A DNA stretch of 64,000 nucleotides from Variovorax sp. TBS-050B (GCF_029893635.1 NZ_JARXYR010000002.1:4253001-4317000); one strand, 5' to 3'. Positions 43,392 to 52,561 are shown, numbered from the stretch's first letter. The notes: a model not told the origin generated them from the letters alone. Translations and numbers: made by a program.

Positions 43392-44942
43392 ATGAAGCCA
43401 TCCTCTTCCTCCCTGCGCTGGGCATCCGCACTGCTGGGCCTGGCCGCACTCGCGGCCTCGGGCACGGCGCTGGCCGCCAAAGACGTGGTGCTGTCCATCG
43501 GCTACCAGCCGGAAACGCTGGACCCGTACAACACCAACACCACCATCACCACCGCGGTGACCAAGACCTTCTACGAAGGCCTGTTCCAGTTCGACAAGGA
43601 CCTGAAGGTGCAGAACGTGCTCGCCGAGAGCTACGAAGTCTCGAAGGACGGCCTGGTCTACACCATCAAGCTGCGCTCGGGCGTGAAGTTCCACGACGGC
43701 ACCGACTTCAACGCCGAAGCGGTGAAGTTCACGCTCGACCGCGTGCTGAACCAGGACAACAAGCTGCTGCGCTACAACCAGTTCAACCGCGTGAGCAAGG
43801 TCGAAGCGGTGAACCCGACCACCGTGCGCATCACGCTGAAGGAGCCCTTCGGCCCCTTCATCAACTCGCTGGCCCATGCATCGGCCGCGATGATCTCGCC
43901 CACCGCGCTCAAGAAGTGGGGCAACAAGGACATCGCCTTCCATCCCGTGGGCACCGGCCCCTTCGAGTTCGTCGAATGGAAGCAGACCGAAGCGGTCAAG
44001 GCCAAGAAGTTCGACGGCTACTGGAAGAAGGGCTTCCCGAAGGTCGACACGGTGCAGTGGAAGCCGGTGCTCGAGAACAACACGCGCGCCGCGATGCTGC
44101 AGACCGGCGAAGCCGACTTCGCCTTCCCGATCCCCTACGAGCAGGCCGAGCTGCTGAAGAAGAGCGACAAGCTCGAAGTGGTGGCGACGCCCTCGATCAT
44201 CACGCGCTTCCTGGCCTTCAACATGCTGCAGAAGCCGTACGACAACCCGAAGGTGCGCGAAGCCATCGGCTACGCCATCAACAAGGAAGCGCTCGCGAAG
44301 GTGGCCTTCGGCGGCTACGCCTTCCCCGCGCAGGGCGTGTTGCCGCAGGGCGTGAAATACGCCGAGAAGATGGCGCCCATTCCGTACGACGTGAAGAAGG
44401 CCAAGGAGCTGATGAAGGAAGCCGGCTACCCCGACGGCTTCGAGTCCGTGCTCTGGAGCGCCTACAACAACACCACGAGCCAGAAGACGATCCAGTTCGT
44501 GCAGCAGCAGCTCGCGCAGATCGGCATCAAGCTGCAGGTGCAGGCGCTCGAAGTGGGCCAGCGTGCCGAGATGGTGGATTCGTGGCCCGATCCGAAGACC
44601 GCCAAGGTGCGCATGTACTACACCGGCTGGTCCTCGTCGACCGGCGAAGCCGACTGGGGCCTGCGCCCGCTGTTCGCCTCTGAAGCCTGGGCGCCGAAGC
44701 TCAACAACATGTCGTTCTACAAGAACGAAGTGGTCGACAACGCGCTCGCCAAGGCACTGGTGACGGTGGACGACGCTGAAAAGGCCGCGCTCTACAAGAC
44801 CGCGCAGGAACAGATCCGCAAGGACCTGCCGCGCGTGCCGATGGTGACCGAGCAGAACCTGTCGGCGCACGCCAAGCGTCTGTCGGGCGTGCACGTGATG
44901 CCTGACGGCAACATCAACATCGACGCCATTTCGACAAATTGA
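43392..44942 (+). CDS. gsiB: Peptide/glutathione-binding protein, GsiB-type
   Basis: 516-residue SBP_bac_5 family binding protein with a Sec signal peptide (SLRWASALLGLAALAASGTALAA, cleavage about residue 28). Mature landmarks: VVLSIGYQPETLDPYNTNTTITTAVTKTFYEGLFQFD, YEVSKDGLVYTIKLRSGVKFHDGTDFNAEAVKFTLDR, HPVGTGPFEFVEWKQ, and the C-terminal KRLSGVHVMPDGNINIDAIS. Length is normal. The substrate is some di- or oligopeptide; glutathione is suggested by similarity to gsiB, and isoaspartyl or D-amino acid peptides by the operon peptidases. Confidence 0.93.
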   Translation: MKPSSSSLRWASALLGLAALAASGTALAAKDVVLSIGYQPETLDPYNTNTTITTAVTKTFYEGLFQFDKDLKVQNVLAESYEVSKDGLVYTIKLRSGVKFHDGTDFNAEAVKFTLDRVLNQDNKLLRYNQFNRVSKVEAVNPTTVRITLKEPFGPFINSLAHASAAMISPTALKKWGNKDIAFHPVGTGPFEFVEWKQTEAVKAKKFDGYWKKGFPKVDTVQWKPVLENNTRAAMLQTGEADFAFPIPYEQAELLKKSDKLEVVATPSIITRFLAFNMLQKPYDNPKVREAIGYAINKEALAKVAFGGYAFPAQGVLPQGVKYAEKMAPIPYDVKKAKELMKEAGYPDGFESVLWSAYNNTTSQKTIQFVQQQLAQIGIKLQVQALEVGQRAEMVDSWPDPKTAKVRMYYTGWSSSTGEADWGLRPLFASEAWAPKLNNMSFYKNEVVDNALAKALVTVDDAEKAALYKTAQEQIRKDLPRVPMVTEQNLSAHAKRLSGVHVMPDGNINIDAISTN

Positions 44943-44945
44943 GCG

Positions 44946-45036
44946 CCCCCCCAGGCTTCGCGCACTTCGTGTCGCTACGCCAACCCCCTCGCCGGGGGCG
45001 ACACCAGCGGCCCGGCCGAGCCGGTTCCGCGGTGTC
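44946..45036 (+). repeat. Dispersed intergenic repeat, family V, copy 2
   Basis: About 91 bases, CCCCCAGGCTTCGCGCACTTC...CGGTTCCGCGGTGTC, nearly identical to the other three family V copies and with the CCCCCTCGCCGGGGG core hairpin. It fills most of the gsiB-gsiC gap inside the operon, sense strand. Confidence 0.9.
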
Positions 45037-45069
45037 TCCCGCATGAGGTGCTGACTGTTTTTGCAAGCC

Positions 45070-45991
45070 ATGCTGAATTACTTCCTCAAACGACTGCTGG
45101 GCCTGATCCCCACACTGCTCATCGTGGCGGTGCTGGTGTTCCTGTTCGTCCACATGCTTCCCGGCGATCCGGCGCGCCTGGCCGCCGGGCAGGACGCCGA
45201 CGAGCAGACCGTGGCCATGGTCCGCGCTGAGCTCGGCCTCGACAAGCCGCTGCCGCAGCAGTTCGCGAGCTTCTTCACCCACATGCTGCAGGGCGACTTC
45301 GGCACCTCGATCCGCACGCGCCGCCCGGTGGCGACCGAGATCTCGGAGCGCTTCTTCCCGACGGTGATGCTGACCATCACCAGCATGGTGTGGGCAGTGA
45401 TCTTCGGCATGGGCATCGGCATCGTCTCGGCGGTGTTCCGCAACCGCTGGCCCGACCGGCTCGGCATGACGCTGGCCGTCTCCGGCATCTCCTTTCCCGC
45501 ATTATGCACTCGGCATGCTGCTGATGCAGATCTTCTCGGTCCAGCTCGGCTGGCTGCCCACGGTGGGCGCCGGCACCTGGAAGCACTACATCCTGCCCTC
45601 GATCACGCTGGGCGCCGCGGTGGCCGCGGTGATGGCCCGCTTCACGCGCGCCTCCTTCGTCGAGGTGATCCAGGAGGACTTCGTGCGCACCGCGCGCGCC
45701 AAGGGCGTGCGCGAGCGCGTGGTGATCATCAAGCACTGCCTGCGCAATGCGCTGATCCCGGTGGTCACGATGATGGGCCTGCAGTTCGGCTTCCTGCTCG
45801 GCGGCTCGATTCTCGTGGAGGCGGTGTTCAACTGGCCCGGCCTCGGCCGCCTGCTGGTCGATGCGGTGCAGATGCGCGACTACCCGGTGATCCAGACGCT
45901 GGTGCTGCTGTTCTCGCTCGAATTCATCCTGATCAACCTGATCGTCGACGTGCTCTACGGCTTCATCAATCCCACCATCCGGTACAAATGA
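45070..45991 (+). pseudogene. gsiC: Peptide ABC transporter permease GsiC, disrupted by a +1 frameshift
   Basis: The product would be a 306-residue permease of a peptide importer, but the reading frame changes once. Up to about 45500 the frame beginning [19 protein letters not shown] reads a normal GsiC ([38 protein letters not shown]), then goes wrong. From about 45503 the frame one base further on resumes the family sequence ([25 protein letters not shown]...INPTIRYK). An extra base around 45500-45505 (GCATTATGCACTC, where relatives have A-F-A-L) is the simplest explanation. Rejoined, length and every landmark fit E. coli GsiC. Either a true loss or a sequencing error; the well-preserved second half argues for recent change or error. 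Confidence 0.9.
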
Positions 45992-45993
45992 CC

Positions 45994-46084
45994 TCCCCCA
46001 GGCTCCGCGCACTTCGTGTCGCTTCTCCTCCCCCCTCGCCGGGGGCGACACCGGCGGCCCGGCCAAGCCGGTTCCGCGGTGTCC
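45994..46084 (+). repeat. Dispersed intergenic repeat, family V, copy 3
   Basis: About 91 bases, CCCCCAGGCTCCGCGCACTTC...CGGTTCCGCGGTGTC, diverging most from the others (CTCCCCCCTCGCCGGGGG core). It begins 3 bases after the gsiC stop and ends 20 bases before gsiD, inside the operon, sense strand. Confidence 0.88.
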
Positions 46085-46103
46085 CGCGAAAGGGCCCGCT
46101 CGA

Positions 46104-47030
46104 ATGACCCCCATGACTCAAGCCACCGCCAACGACACGCCCGCAACAGCGCCGGCCCACGCAGTGCAGACCGCGGGCAAGGTCCGCACGCCCTGGGGCG
46201 AATGCTGGCGCCGCTTCAAGAACCAGCCGGTGGGCATCGTCGCCGCGCTCTTCGTGCTGCTGCTGGTGTTCGTCGCGGTGTTCGCGCCCTGGATCGTGCC
46301 CTTCGATCCCGAGAACTACTTCGACTACGACATGCTGAACACCGGCCCCTCGGCAACGCACTGGTTCGGCGTCGATCCGCTCGGGCGCGACATCTTCAGC
46401 CGCATCCTCGCGGGCACGCGGATCTCGCTGATGGCCGGCTTCCTCTCGGTGCTCGTGGGCGGCATCGTCGGCACCACCTTCGGCCTGCTCGCGGGCTACT
46501 ATGAAGGCTGGTGGGACCGCATCGTCATGCGCATCTCGGACGTGCTGTTCGCCTTCCCCGGCATCCTGCTCGCGCTCGGCGTGGTCGCCATCCTCGGCAG
46601 CAGCATGACCAACGTGGTGGTGGCGGTGTCGGTGTTCAGCGTGCCGGCCTTCGCGCGGCTGGTGCGCGGCAACACGCTGGTGCTCAAGCAGCAGACCTAC
46701 ATCGAGGCCGAGCGCAGCATCGGCGCCTCCGACTGGACCATCATCGTGCGCCACATCCTGCCGGGCACGATCTCGTCGATCGTGGTGTATTTCTCGATGC
46801 GCGTGGGCACCTCGATCATCACGGCCGCGAGCCTTTCGTTCCTCGGCATGGGCGCGCAGCCGCCGACGCCCGAATGGGGCGCGATGCTCAACGAGGCGCG
46901 CGCCGACATGGTGACCTCGCCGCACGTGGCGCTGTTCCCGAGCCTCGCGATCTTCTTCACCGTGCTCGCCTTCAACCTGCTCGGCGACGCGCTGCGCGAC
47001 GCGCTCGATCCGAAGATCGACCGGCAGTGA
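46104..47030 (+). CDS. gsiD: Peptide ABC transporter permease GsiD
   Basis: 308-residue permease with an N-terminal cytoplasmic extension (residues 1-42, Ala/Thr rich) and six hydrophobic segments. Landmarks: [26 protein letters not shown] (OppC/DppC-type), [22 protein letters not shown], the EAA loop [26 protein letters not shown] and [27 protein letters not shown]. Intact, unlike its partner gsiC, so the transporter is functional only if the gsiC frameshift is not real or is suppressed. Start MTPMTQ at 46104; an alternative ATG lies at 46113. Confidence 0.94.
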   Translation: MTPMTQATANDTPATAPAHAVQTAGKVRTPWGECWRRFKNQPVGIVAALFVLLLVFVAVFAPWIVPFDPENYFDYDMLNTGPSATHWFGVDPLGRDIFSRILAGTRISLMAGFLSVLVGGIVGTTFGLLAGYYEGWWDRIVMRISDVLFAFPGILLALGVVAILGSSMTNVVVAVSVFSVPAFARLVRGNTLVLKQQTYIEAERSIGASDWTIIVRHILPGTISSIVVYFSMRVGTSIITAASLSFLGMGAQPPTPEWGAMLNEARADMVTSPHVALFPSLAIFFTVLAFNLLGDALRDALDPKIDRQ

Positions 47031-48085
47031 GCGCCGCGCACACGCCCGCCCCGCTGCCCCTCGTCGGCAGCCTGCGCGCCGGCCCGCGCGACGCGATCAG
47101 CGACGTCGCGGGTGTCACGGTGGGCCACCGCACGCTCGCCGACGGGCCGGTGCAGACCGGCGTGACCGTGATCCGCCCGCATGCCGGCGATCCGTTCCGC
47201 GACAAGGTGCCGGCCGCGGCCGTGGTGCTCAACGGCTTCGGCAAGAGCGTGGGCCTGGTGCAGCTCGAGGAACTCGGCGTGCTCGAAACGCCGGTCGCGC
47301 TGACCAACACCTTCTCGGTCGGCACGGTGGCCGCGGCGCAGATCCGCGCCTGCATTGCCGCCAACCCGGAGACCGGCCGCGCGCTGCCCACCGTGAACCC
47401 GCTGGTGTTCGAGTGCAACGACGGCTATCTCAACGACATCCAGCGCCTCGCGGTGCGCGAAGACGACTACCTGCACGCGCTGGCTGATGCGGATGCCGAT
47501 TTCGCACAGGGCGCGGTCGGCGCGGGCCGCGGCATGTCGAGCTTCCAGCTCAAGGGCGGCATCGGCAGCGCCTCGCGCATCGTGCCGGGCGACGGCGCCG
47601 CCTCGCACACCGTGGGCACGCTGGTGCTCGCGAACTACGGCCGCCAGCCCGAGCTCCGGCTCGCGGGGCATGCGCTGGGCGCGCGGCTTGCCGCGCTGAG
47701 CGCGCCGGCGGCGCCGGAGACCGAGAAGGGCTCGATCATCATCGTCGTCGCGACCGACGCACCGCTCGACGCGCGCCAGCTGCGCCGGCTCGCGCTGCGC
47801 GCCGGCGCTGGGCTCGCGCGCACGGGCTCCGTGTTCGGCCACGGCAGCGGCGACATCGTGCTCGCCTTCTCCACCGCCTACACCGTGCCCGATCGCGCCG
47901 AGCGCGCGATGCCGGCCGTGGCGATGCTGCACGAGACCCGGCTCGACGGCCTGTTCCAGGCCGCGGCCGACGGCGCCGAGCAGGCGATCCTGCATGCGCT
48001 GTGGCGCGCCGAACCCGTGACCGGGCGCGACGGCCACCACCGCGCCGCGCTGCGCGACCTGCTGTCCCCTTCCCTTCTTGCCTGA
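47027..48085 (+). CDS. dmpA: DmpA-type aminopeptidase (P1/S58 family)
   Basis: 352-residue N-terminal nucleophile hydrolase of the DmpA (L-aminopeptidase/D-esterase, BapA-like) family. Self-cleavage is expected between G235 and S236 in [15 protein letters not shown], with S236 as nucleophile. Other marks: [14 protein letters not shown] near the start, [39 protein letters not shown], and [13 protein letters not shown]. Family members remove D- or beta-residues from peptides. GTG start overlaps the gsiD stop (GTGA), coupling it to the transporter. Confidence 0.93.
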   Translation: MSAAHTPAPLPLVGSLRAGPRDAISDVAGVTVGHRTLADGPVQTGVTVIRPHAGDPFRDKVPAAAVVLNGFGKSVGLVQLEELGVLETPVALTNTFSVGTVAAAQIRACIAANPETGRALPTVNPLVFECNDGYLNDIQRLAVREDDYLHALADADADFAQGAVGAGRGMSSFQLKGGIGSASRIVPGDGAASHTVGTLVLANYGRQPELRLAGHALGARLAALSAPAAPETEKGSIIIVVATDAPLDARQLRRLALRAGAGLARTGSVFGHGSGDIVLAFSTAYTVPDRAERAMPAVAMLHETRLDGLFQAAADGAEQAILHALWRAEPVTGRDGHHRAALRDLLSPSLLA

Positions 48086-48106
48086 TCTGTTCCGGAACGC
48101 TGTGCC

Positions 48107-48925
48107 ATGAAAGTCCTGATCTCCACCGACATCGAAGGCGTCGCAGGCGTCTACCACCCCGAGCAGGTGCGCCCCGGCAACCCCGAGTTCGAGCGCGCGC
48201 GCCTCTTGATGGCGCACGAGGCCAACGCCGCGATCGCCGGCGCCTTCGACGCGGGCGCGACCGAGGTGCTGGTGAACGATTCGCACGGCGGCTTCCGCAA
48301 CATGCCGCCCGACGTGCTCGATCCGCGCGCCCGCGTGGTGCAGGGCAAGCCGCGCTACCTGAGCATGGTGGCGGGCGTGGAGGAAGAAGGCGTGGAGGCC
48401 GTCTGCATGGTCGGCTACCACTCGCGCGCGCAGGGACGCGGCATCCTCGCGCACACGATCAACAGCTTCGCCTTCGCCAGCGTGTCGCTCGGCGGCCAGG
48501 AGCTCGGCGAGGCCGGGCTCTATGGCGCGCTCGCGGGCGAGTACGGGGTGCCGGTGGTGATGGCGAGCGGCGACGACGTGTTCATCGACGAGAACCGCGC
48601 GCTGTTCCCCGGGGCCGTGTTCGTCGAGACCAAGCGCGCGACCGGCAACACCAGCGGCGTTTCGCTGTCGCCTGAGAAGGCGCGGCTTGCGATCCGCGAC
48701 GGCGCGAAGCGTGGGGTCGAGGCGCGGGCTGCGAAGCCGCTGGTCTTCGCGGGGGCGCAGACGGTCACGCTGCGGGTGCAGACGGCGGCGCTGGCGGATC
48801 TGTTCTGTCAGTGGCCGGCGTTCGAGCGCGTCGACGGGGTCACGCTGCGCTTCGATGCTCCCTCGGTCGAGGCCGCTGTGCGGATGCTGAACTGTTGTTC
48901 GGCGATGTCTTCTATGTTGCGCTGA
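48107..48925 (+). CDS. dppA: M55-family D-aminopeptidase, DppA-like
   Basis: 272-residue zinc peptidase of the DppA family. Metal-binding N-terminus MKVLISTDIEGVAGV (D8, E10), NDSHGGFRNMPPDVL (the catalytic H), MVGYHSRAQGRGILAHTINSFAFASVSLGGQELGEAGLYGALAGEYGVPVVMASGDD (metal and substrate residues) and the R-T/K family tail. It would remove N-terminal D-amino acids from peptides. It ends the peptide operon, 21 bases after dmpA, and the unusually composed repeat begins shortly after. Confidence 0.93.
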   Translation: MKVLISTDIEGVAGVYHPEQVRPGNPEFERARLLMAHEANAAIAGAFDAGATEVLVNDSHGGFRNMPPDVLDPRARVVQGKPRYLSMVAGVEEEGVEAVCMVGYHSRAQGRGILAHTINSFAFASVSLGGQELGEAGLYGALAGEYGVPVVMASGDDVFIDENRALFPGAVFVETKRATGNTSGVSLSPEKARLAIRDGAKRGVEARAAKPLVFAGAQTVTLRVQTAALADLFCQWPAFERVDGVTLRFDAPSVEAAVRMLNCCSAMSSMLR

Positions 48926-48939
48926 TTTGTTTGGGGGCG

Positions 48940-49491
48940 GGGGCCGGGTCTCGCCCCGGCGGGCGACTCACTTTCTTTTGCTTCGCCAAAAGAAAGTAAG
49001 CAAAGAAAAGGCGACCCTACTGTCTGTGTCCCTCCGCTTCGCTGCGGGCAACCTGCGGTGCTCGACTCCGGCGGGGGTCCGCAGAACTCGCTCCGCTGCG
49101 CTGCGCTCAGACAGCTGCGGCCCTGATCCCGCCTCCATCTCCGCTCCTCGGCACAGCCAGAAGGGAGGGGGAGCCCAGCCGGGCCATCGCTTCGCTCGGC
49201 CAGCAACGCGCGCACGCGCAGCGTGCGCGCTTGTGTTTGGGGCCGAGCGAAGCGATGGCCCGTCCGTTTCCCTCCCCCTCTGGCTGCGCCGAGGAGCGGA
49301 GTGTTTCGCGGATCAGGGCTCGCAGCTGTTTGAGCGAAGCGAGTTCTGCGAGACCCCGCGAAACGCGAGCACCGCAGGTTGCCCCGTAGCGCAGCGAAGG
49401 GGTCGCAGACAGCGGGGGTCGCCTTTCTTTGCTTACTTTCTTTGGCGAAGCAAAGAAAGTGAGTCGCCCGCCGGGGCGAGACCCGGCCCCG
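48940..49491. repeat. ~550-bp near-perfect palindrome (giant inverted repeat)
   Basis: The left arm starts GGGCCGGGTCTCGCCCCGGC (48941) and the right arm ends GCCGGGGCGAGACCCGGCCC (to 49489). They run as reverse complements, by eye with a minority of mismatches, for about 270 bases on each side and meet at GCGCGCACGC-GCA-GCGTGCGCGC (49208-49230). Within each arm are smaller inverted repeats (TTTCTTTGCTTCGCCAAAGAAA). Long frames exist on both strands (48927-49589 plus; 48808-49554 minus) but are fold artefacts of the repeat, with no ribosome site and no domain. Very like ~500-bp repeats known from many Variovorax, Xanthomonas and Lysobacter chromosomes. Confidence 0.9.
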
Positions 49492-49720
49492 GAAAACAAA
49501 CCCCAAACAGCGCCAAAAAAAAACCGACCTTCCCTTATCCAAAAACAACCCCAAAACCCCCGCAAACCCGCATGAACACTGGCGAATAAGCTTATCCGCA
49601 TAAAGCCCGAACCAAAAAATAGTTTGATCCCATAAGCCGAACTTTCAGAATCTCGGCTTCTTGCTGCTGGGGCGCCCCGTTGATCGTGCGGCACCGCACT
49701 TCTCATCAAGAACTCACACG
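49492..49720 (+). promoter_or_regulatory. Leader and promoter region of the cysI operon
   Basis: AT-rich by the standard of this genome. Candidate sigma-70 boxes are TTGATC (49624-49629) and CAGAAT (49646-49651), 16 bases apart. Around 49585-49605 lies GAATAAGCTTATCCGCATAAAG, with palindromic ATAAGCTTAT, and CATAAG recurs at 49631; CysB sites often contain such ATAAG repeats. It is therefore a likely CysB-activated promoter. No open frame of credible composition is visible in it. Confidence 0.5.
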
Positions 49721-51499
49721 ATGTACCAATACACAGAATTCGACCGCCAGTTCGTCCGCCTGCGTGCGGCCCAGTACCGCGACCAGCTCGAACGCTGGCA
49801 GAAGGGCAAGCTGCCCGAGGACGAGTTCCGCCCGCTGCGGCTGCAGAACGGCTGGTACGTGCAGCGCTACGCGCCGATGCTGCGCGTGGCCGTGCCCTAC
49901 GGCGAGCTGTCGAGCCGCCAGATCCGCGTGCTGGCGAAGATCGCGCGCGAGTACGACGAGCCCGAAGCCGAGGTCTACCGCAAGGCCGTCGAGACCCAGG
50001 GCAAGCTCGGCAGCCAGAAGCTGCCCACTCACTACGCCCACTTCACCACGCGCCAGAACGTCCAGTACAACTGGATTCCGCTGTCCAAGTCGGCCGACGT
50101 GATGGACCTGCTCGCCTCGGTCGACATGCACGGCATCCAGACCAGCGGCAACTGCATCCGCAACATCACGAGCGACGAGCGCGCCGGCATTGCGGTCGAC
50201 GAGGTGGCCGATCCGCGCCCCTACGCCGAGATCATGCGCCAGTGGAGCACGCTGCATCCCGAGTTCGCCTTCCTGCCGCGCAAGTTCAAGATCGCGATCA
50301 CGGGCGCCAAGGAAGACCGCGCCGCCACCGGCTGGCACGACGTGGGCCTGAAGCTCGTCAAGAACGAGGCCGGCGAGATCGGCTTCCGCGTGCAGGTGGG
50401 CGGCGGCATGGGCCGCACGCCGATCGTCGGCACGGTGCTGCGCGAGTTCCTGCCGTGGCAGCAGATCATGAACTACCTCGAGGCCGTGATCCGGGTCTAC
50501 AACCGCTACGGCCGCCGCGACAACATCTACAAGGCGCGCATCAAGATCCTGGTGAAGGCCGAAGGCCAGCGCTACATCGACGACGTCGAGGCGGAATACA
50601 GGCAGATCATCGAGCACGACGGTGCGCCGCACACGATCACGCAGCAGGAGTTCGACCGCGTGGCCGCGTCCTTCGTGCCGCCCACGCTCGCCACCCGCGT
50701 GCTGCAGAGCGCCGAGAAGACCGATGCCGAGCTGCGCGCCCATGCCGCCGACGACGTGCAGTTCGCACGCTGGCTCGCGCGCAACGTCGCGCCGCACAAG
50801 AACCCCGCGCTGCGCGCGGTGACGCTGTCGTTCAAGCGCCTGAAGCAGGCGCCCGGCGACGCCTCGGCCGACCAGCTCGACACCATCGCGGTGCTGGCCG
50901 ACCGCTTCTCGGCCGGTGAAGCCCGCGTCACGCACGACCAGAACATCGTGCTGCCCTGGGTGCATGCCGAAGACCTGCATGCGCTGTGGCTCGCCGCGCG
51001 CGCGGCCGGCTTCGCGAGCGCCAACGTGCATCTCCTGACCGACATGATCGCCTGCCCTGGCGGCGACTTCTGCGCGCTCGCCAACGCGCGCTCCATTCCG
51101 ATCGCCGAGGCGATCACCGAGCGCTACCAGGACCTCGACGAGCTCGACGACCTGGGCGAGATCGACCTGCACATCAGCGGCTGCATCAATTCGTGCGGCC
51201 ACCACCACAGCGGCCACATCGGCATCCTCGGCGTCGACAAGGACGGCAAGGAGTGGTACCAGGTCACGCTCGGCGGCGCCGACGGCTCCGACCTGGGCGG
51301 ACCGGCGGTGGCCGGCAAGGTGGTCGGCCCCTCGTTCTCGGCGGCCGAAGTGCCGGGCGTGATCGAGGCCGTGCTCACGACCTACCGCGACACCCGCGAG
51401 AGCGGCGAGAACTTCATCGACACGCTGCGCCGCGTCGGCCACGACCCGTTCAAGGCCGCCGCCAACGGTGCGCGCTTCAAGATGGAGGAAGCAGCATGA
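49721..51499 (+). CDS. cysI: Assimilatory sulfite (nitrite/sulfite) reductase, siroheme type
   Basis: 592-residue hemoprotein reducing sulfite to sulfide with siroheme and a [4Fe-4S] cluster. Cluster ligands: C445 and C451 in CPGGDFCALA, C488 and C492 in HISGCINSCGHH. The N-terminal half has TRQNVQYNWI, TSGNCIRNIT and PRKFKIAITGAKEDR (siroheme and sulfite side-chain contacts). It is a single-chain, CysI/NirA-like enzyme that takes electrons from ferredoxin (downstream fdxA/fnr) or a flavoprotein. Start at 49721 by family alignment. First gene of the sulfate-reduction operon. Confidence 0.95.
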   Translation: MYQYTEFDRQFVRLRAAQYRDQLERWQKGKLPEDEFRPLRLQNGWYVQRYAPMLRVAVPYGELSSRQIRVLAKIAREYDEPEAEVYRKAVETQGKLGSQKLPTHYAHFTTRQNVQYNWIPLSKSADVMDLLASVDMHGIQTSGNCIRNITSDERAGIAVDEVADPRPYAEIMRQWSTLHPEFAFLPRKFKIAITGAKEDRAATGWHDVGLKLVKNEAGEIGFRVQVGGGMGRTPIVGTVLREFLPWQQIMNYLEAVIRVYNRYGRRDNIYKARIKILVKAEGQRYIDDVEAEYRQIIEHDGAPHTITQQEFDRVAASFVPPTLATRVLQSAEKTDAELRAHAADDVQFARWLARNVAPHKNPALRAVTLSFKRLKQAPGDASADQLDTIAVLADRFSAGEARVTHDQNIVLPWVHAEDLHALWLAARAAGFASANVHLLTDMIACPGGDFCALANARSIPIAEAITERYQDLDELDDLGEIDLHISGCINSCGHHHSGHIGILGVDKDGKEWYQVTLGGADGSDLGGPAVAGKVVGPSFSAAEVPGVIEAVLTTYRDTRESGENFIDTLRRVGHDPFKAAANGARFKMEEAA

Positions 51500-51900
51500 A
51501 CCGCAAGCTCAACATCCTGTCCGCCGAGGAACACGTCGACGACGGCGATCCGAAGGTGCTGCAGCTGCCCAACGACGCCGACCCGCTCGCGATCGAGGTC
51601 TGCCTCGAGGACATCGAGCGCATCGACCTGCACTTTCCGAAGTTCACCGACGGGCGCGCCTACAGCCAGGCCTTCCTGCTGCGCCGCCGGCTCGGCTTCA
51701 AGGGCGACATCCGCGCCACCGGCGACGTGCTGATCGACCAGCTGGTGCAGATGGAGCGCACGGGCTTCTCGAGCGCGGTGCTCAAGGAAGGCGTGGACGC
51801 CTCCGACGCGCAGCGCCAGTTCGACCGCTTCGCGGCCTTCTACCAGGGCGATGCGGTCACGCCCGCGCCGCTCTTCAAGCGCGAAGGCGCCGAAGCATGA
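51496..51900 (+). CDS. DUF934 protein, sulfite-reductase partner
   Basis: 134-residue protein of the DUF934 family, which is nearly always found next to a cysI-type gene in Burkholderiales and Pseudomonas. Landmarks: LPNDADPLAIEVCLEDIERIDLHFPKFTDGRAYSQAFLLRRRLGFKGDIRATGDVLIDQLVQMERTGF, then a short Phe-rich tail. Overlaps cysI at its start (ATGA) and cysH at its end (ATGA). Function not experimentally established; a role in sulfite-reductase activity or electron supply is inferred from linkage. Confidence 0.9.
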   Translation: MNRKLNILSAEEHVDDGDPKVLQLPNDADPLAIEVCLEDIERIDLHFPKFTDGRAYSQAFLLRRRLGFKGDIRATGDVLIDQLVQMERTGFSSAVLKEGVDASDAQRQFDRFAAFYQGDAVTPAPLFKREGAEA

Positions 51901-52517
51901 GCATCGACCTCGCACGCATCAACGCCGAGCTCGGCCGCAATGCCGAAGGCCTGGTGGACTGGGCCATCGGCCTGGGCCGCAAGGCCATCGTGACGACCAA
52001 CTTCCGGCCCTTCGAGGCCGTGATCCTGCACATGGTCACGCGCGCCAGGCCCGACGTGCCCGTGATCTGGATGGACAACGGCTACAACACCGAGGCCACC
52101 TACCGCTTCGCCGACGAAGTCACGAAGCAGCTGGGCCTGGACCTGCACATCTACCTGCCGCGTCGTTCGCGCGCGCACCGCGAGGCGGTGGAGGGCCCGA
52201 CGCCGGCGCTCGACGATCCGCGCCATGCCGCCTTCACCGAGGAGGTGAAGCTCGAGCCCTTCGCGCGCGCGCTGCGCGAGACGGCGCCCGAGGTCTGGTT
52301 CACCGCGCTGCGCGCCACCGACACCGCTGTGCGCGCGCAGATGGACCCGGTCAGCATCAACCCCGACGGGCTGATCAAGGTGGCGCCGCTGCTGCACTGG
52401 TCGTCGAAGGACCTCTACACCTATTGCGAAGCGCACGGCCTGCCGAACAACTTCGACTACGTGGACCCGACCAAGGGCGAAGACAACCGCGAATGCGGGC
52501 TGCATCTCTCCCACTGA
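51897..52517 (+). CDS. cysH: Phosphoadenylyl-sulfate reductase-family CysH, short, no CC motif
   Basis: 206-residue PP-loop reductase that would reduce activated sulfate to sulfite using thioredoxin. The catalytic cysteine is in the C-terminal ECGLHLSH (C200). It has IVTTNFRPFEAVILHMV in place of the P-loop region and IWMDNGYNTEATYRFADEV. The [4Fe-4S] CC pairs used by APS reductases are absent (the region reads FTEEVKLEPFARAL), which points to PAPS rather than APS. It is shorter than E. coli CysH (244). Overlaps the DUF934 gene (ATGA). Confidence 0.85.
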   Translation: MSIDLARINAELGRNAEGLVDWAIGLGRKAIVTTNFRPFEAVILHMVTRARPDVPVIWMDNGYNTEATYRFADEVTKQLGLDLHIYLPRRSRAHREAVEGPTPALDDPRHAAFTEEVKLEPFARALRETAPEVWFTALRATDTAVRAQMDPVSINPDGLIKVAPLLHWSSKDLYTYCEAHGLPNNFDYVDPTKGEDNRECGLHLSH

Positions 52518-52561
52518 ACGCCGCCGACCTCGCCCGCCCCTCGTCACACGCACCTCCTCCG

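Noticed and set aside
45480..45520. Programmed ribosomal frameshift in gsiC
   Set aside because: No slippery heptamer or downstream stimulatory structure seen, and permeases of this family do not use frameshifting; a plain indel is simpler.
48940..49491. CRISPR array or transposon interpretation of the repeat
   Set aside because: There are no regularly spaced direct repeats with unique spacers and no transposase frame; the structure is one large inverted repeat.
48927..49589. Open frames of 220 aa (plus) and 248 aa (48808-49554, minus) covering the giant palindrome
   Set aside because: Both are products of the same inverted repeat read in two directions. They have repeat-like composition, no ribosome site and no domain; similar translations are widely deposited as hypothetical proteins from this repeat.
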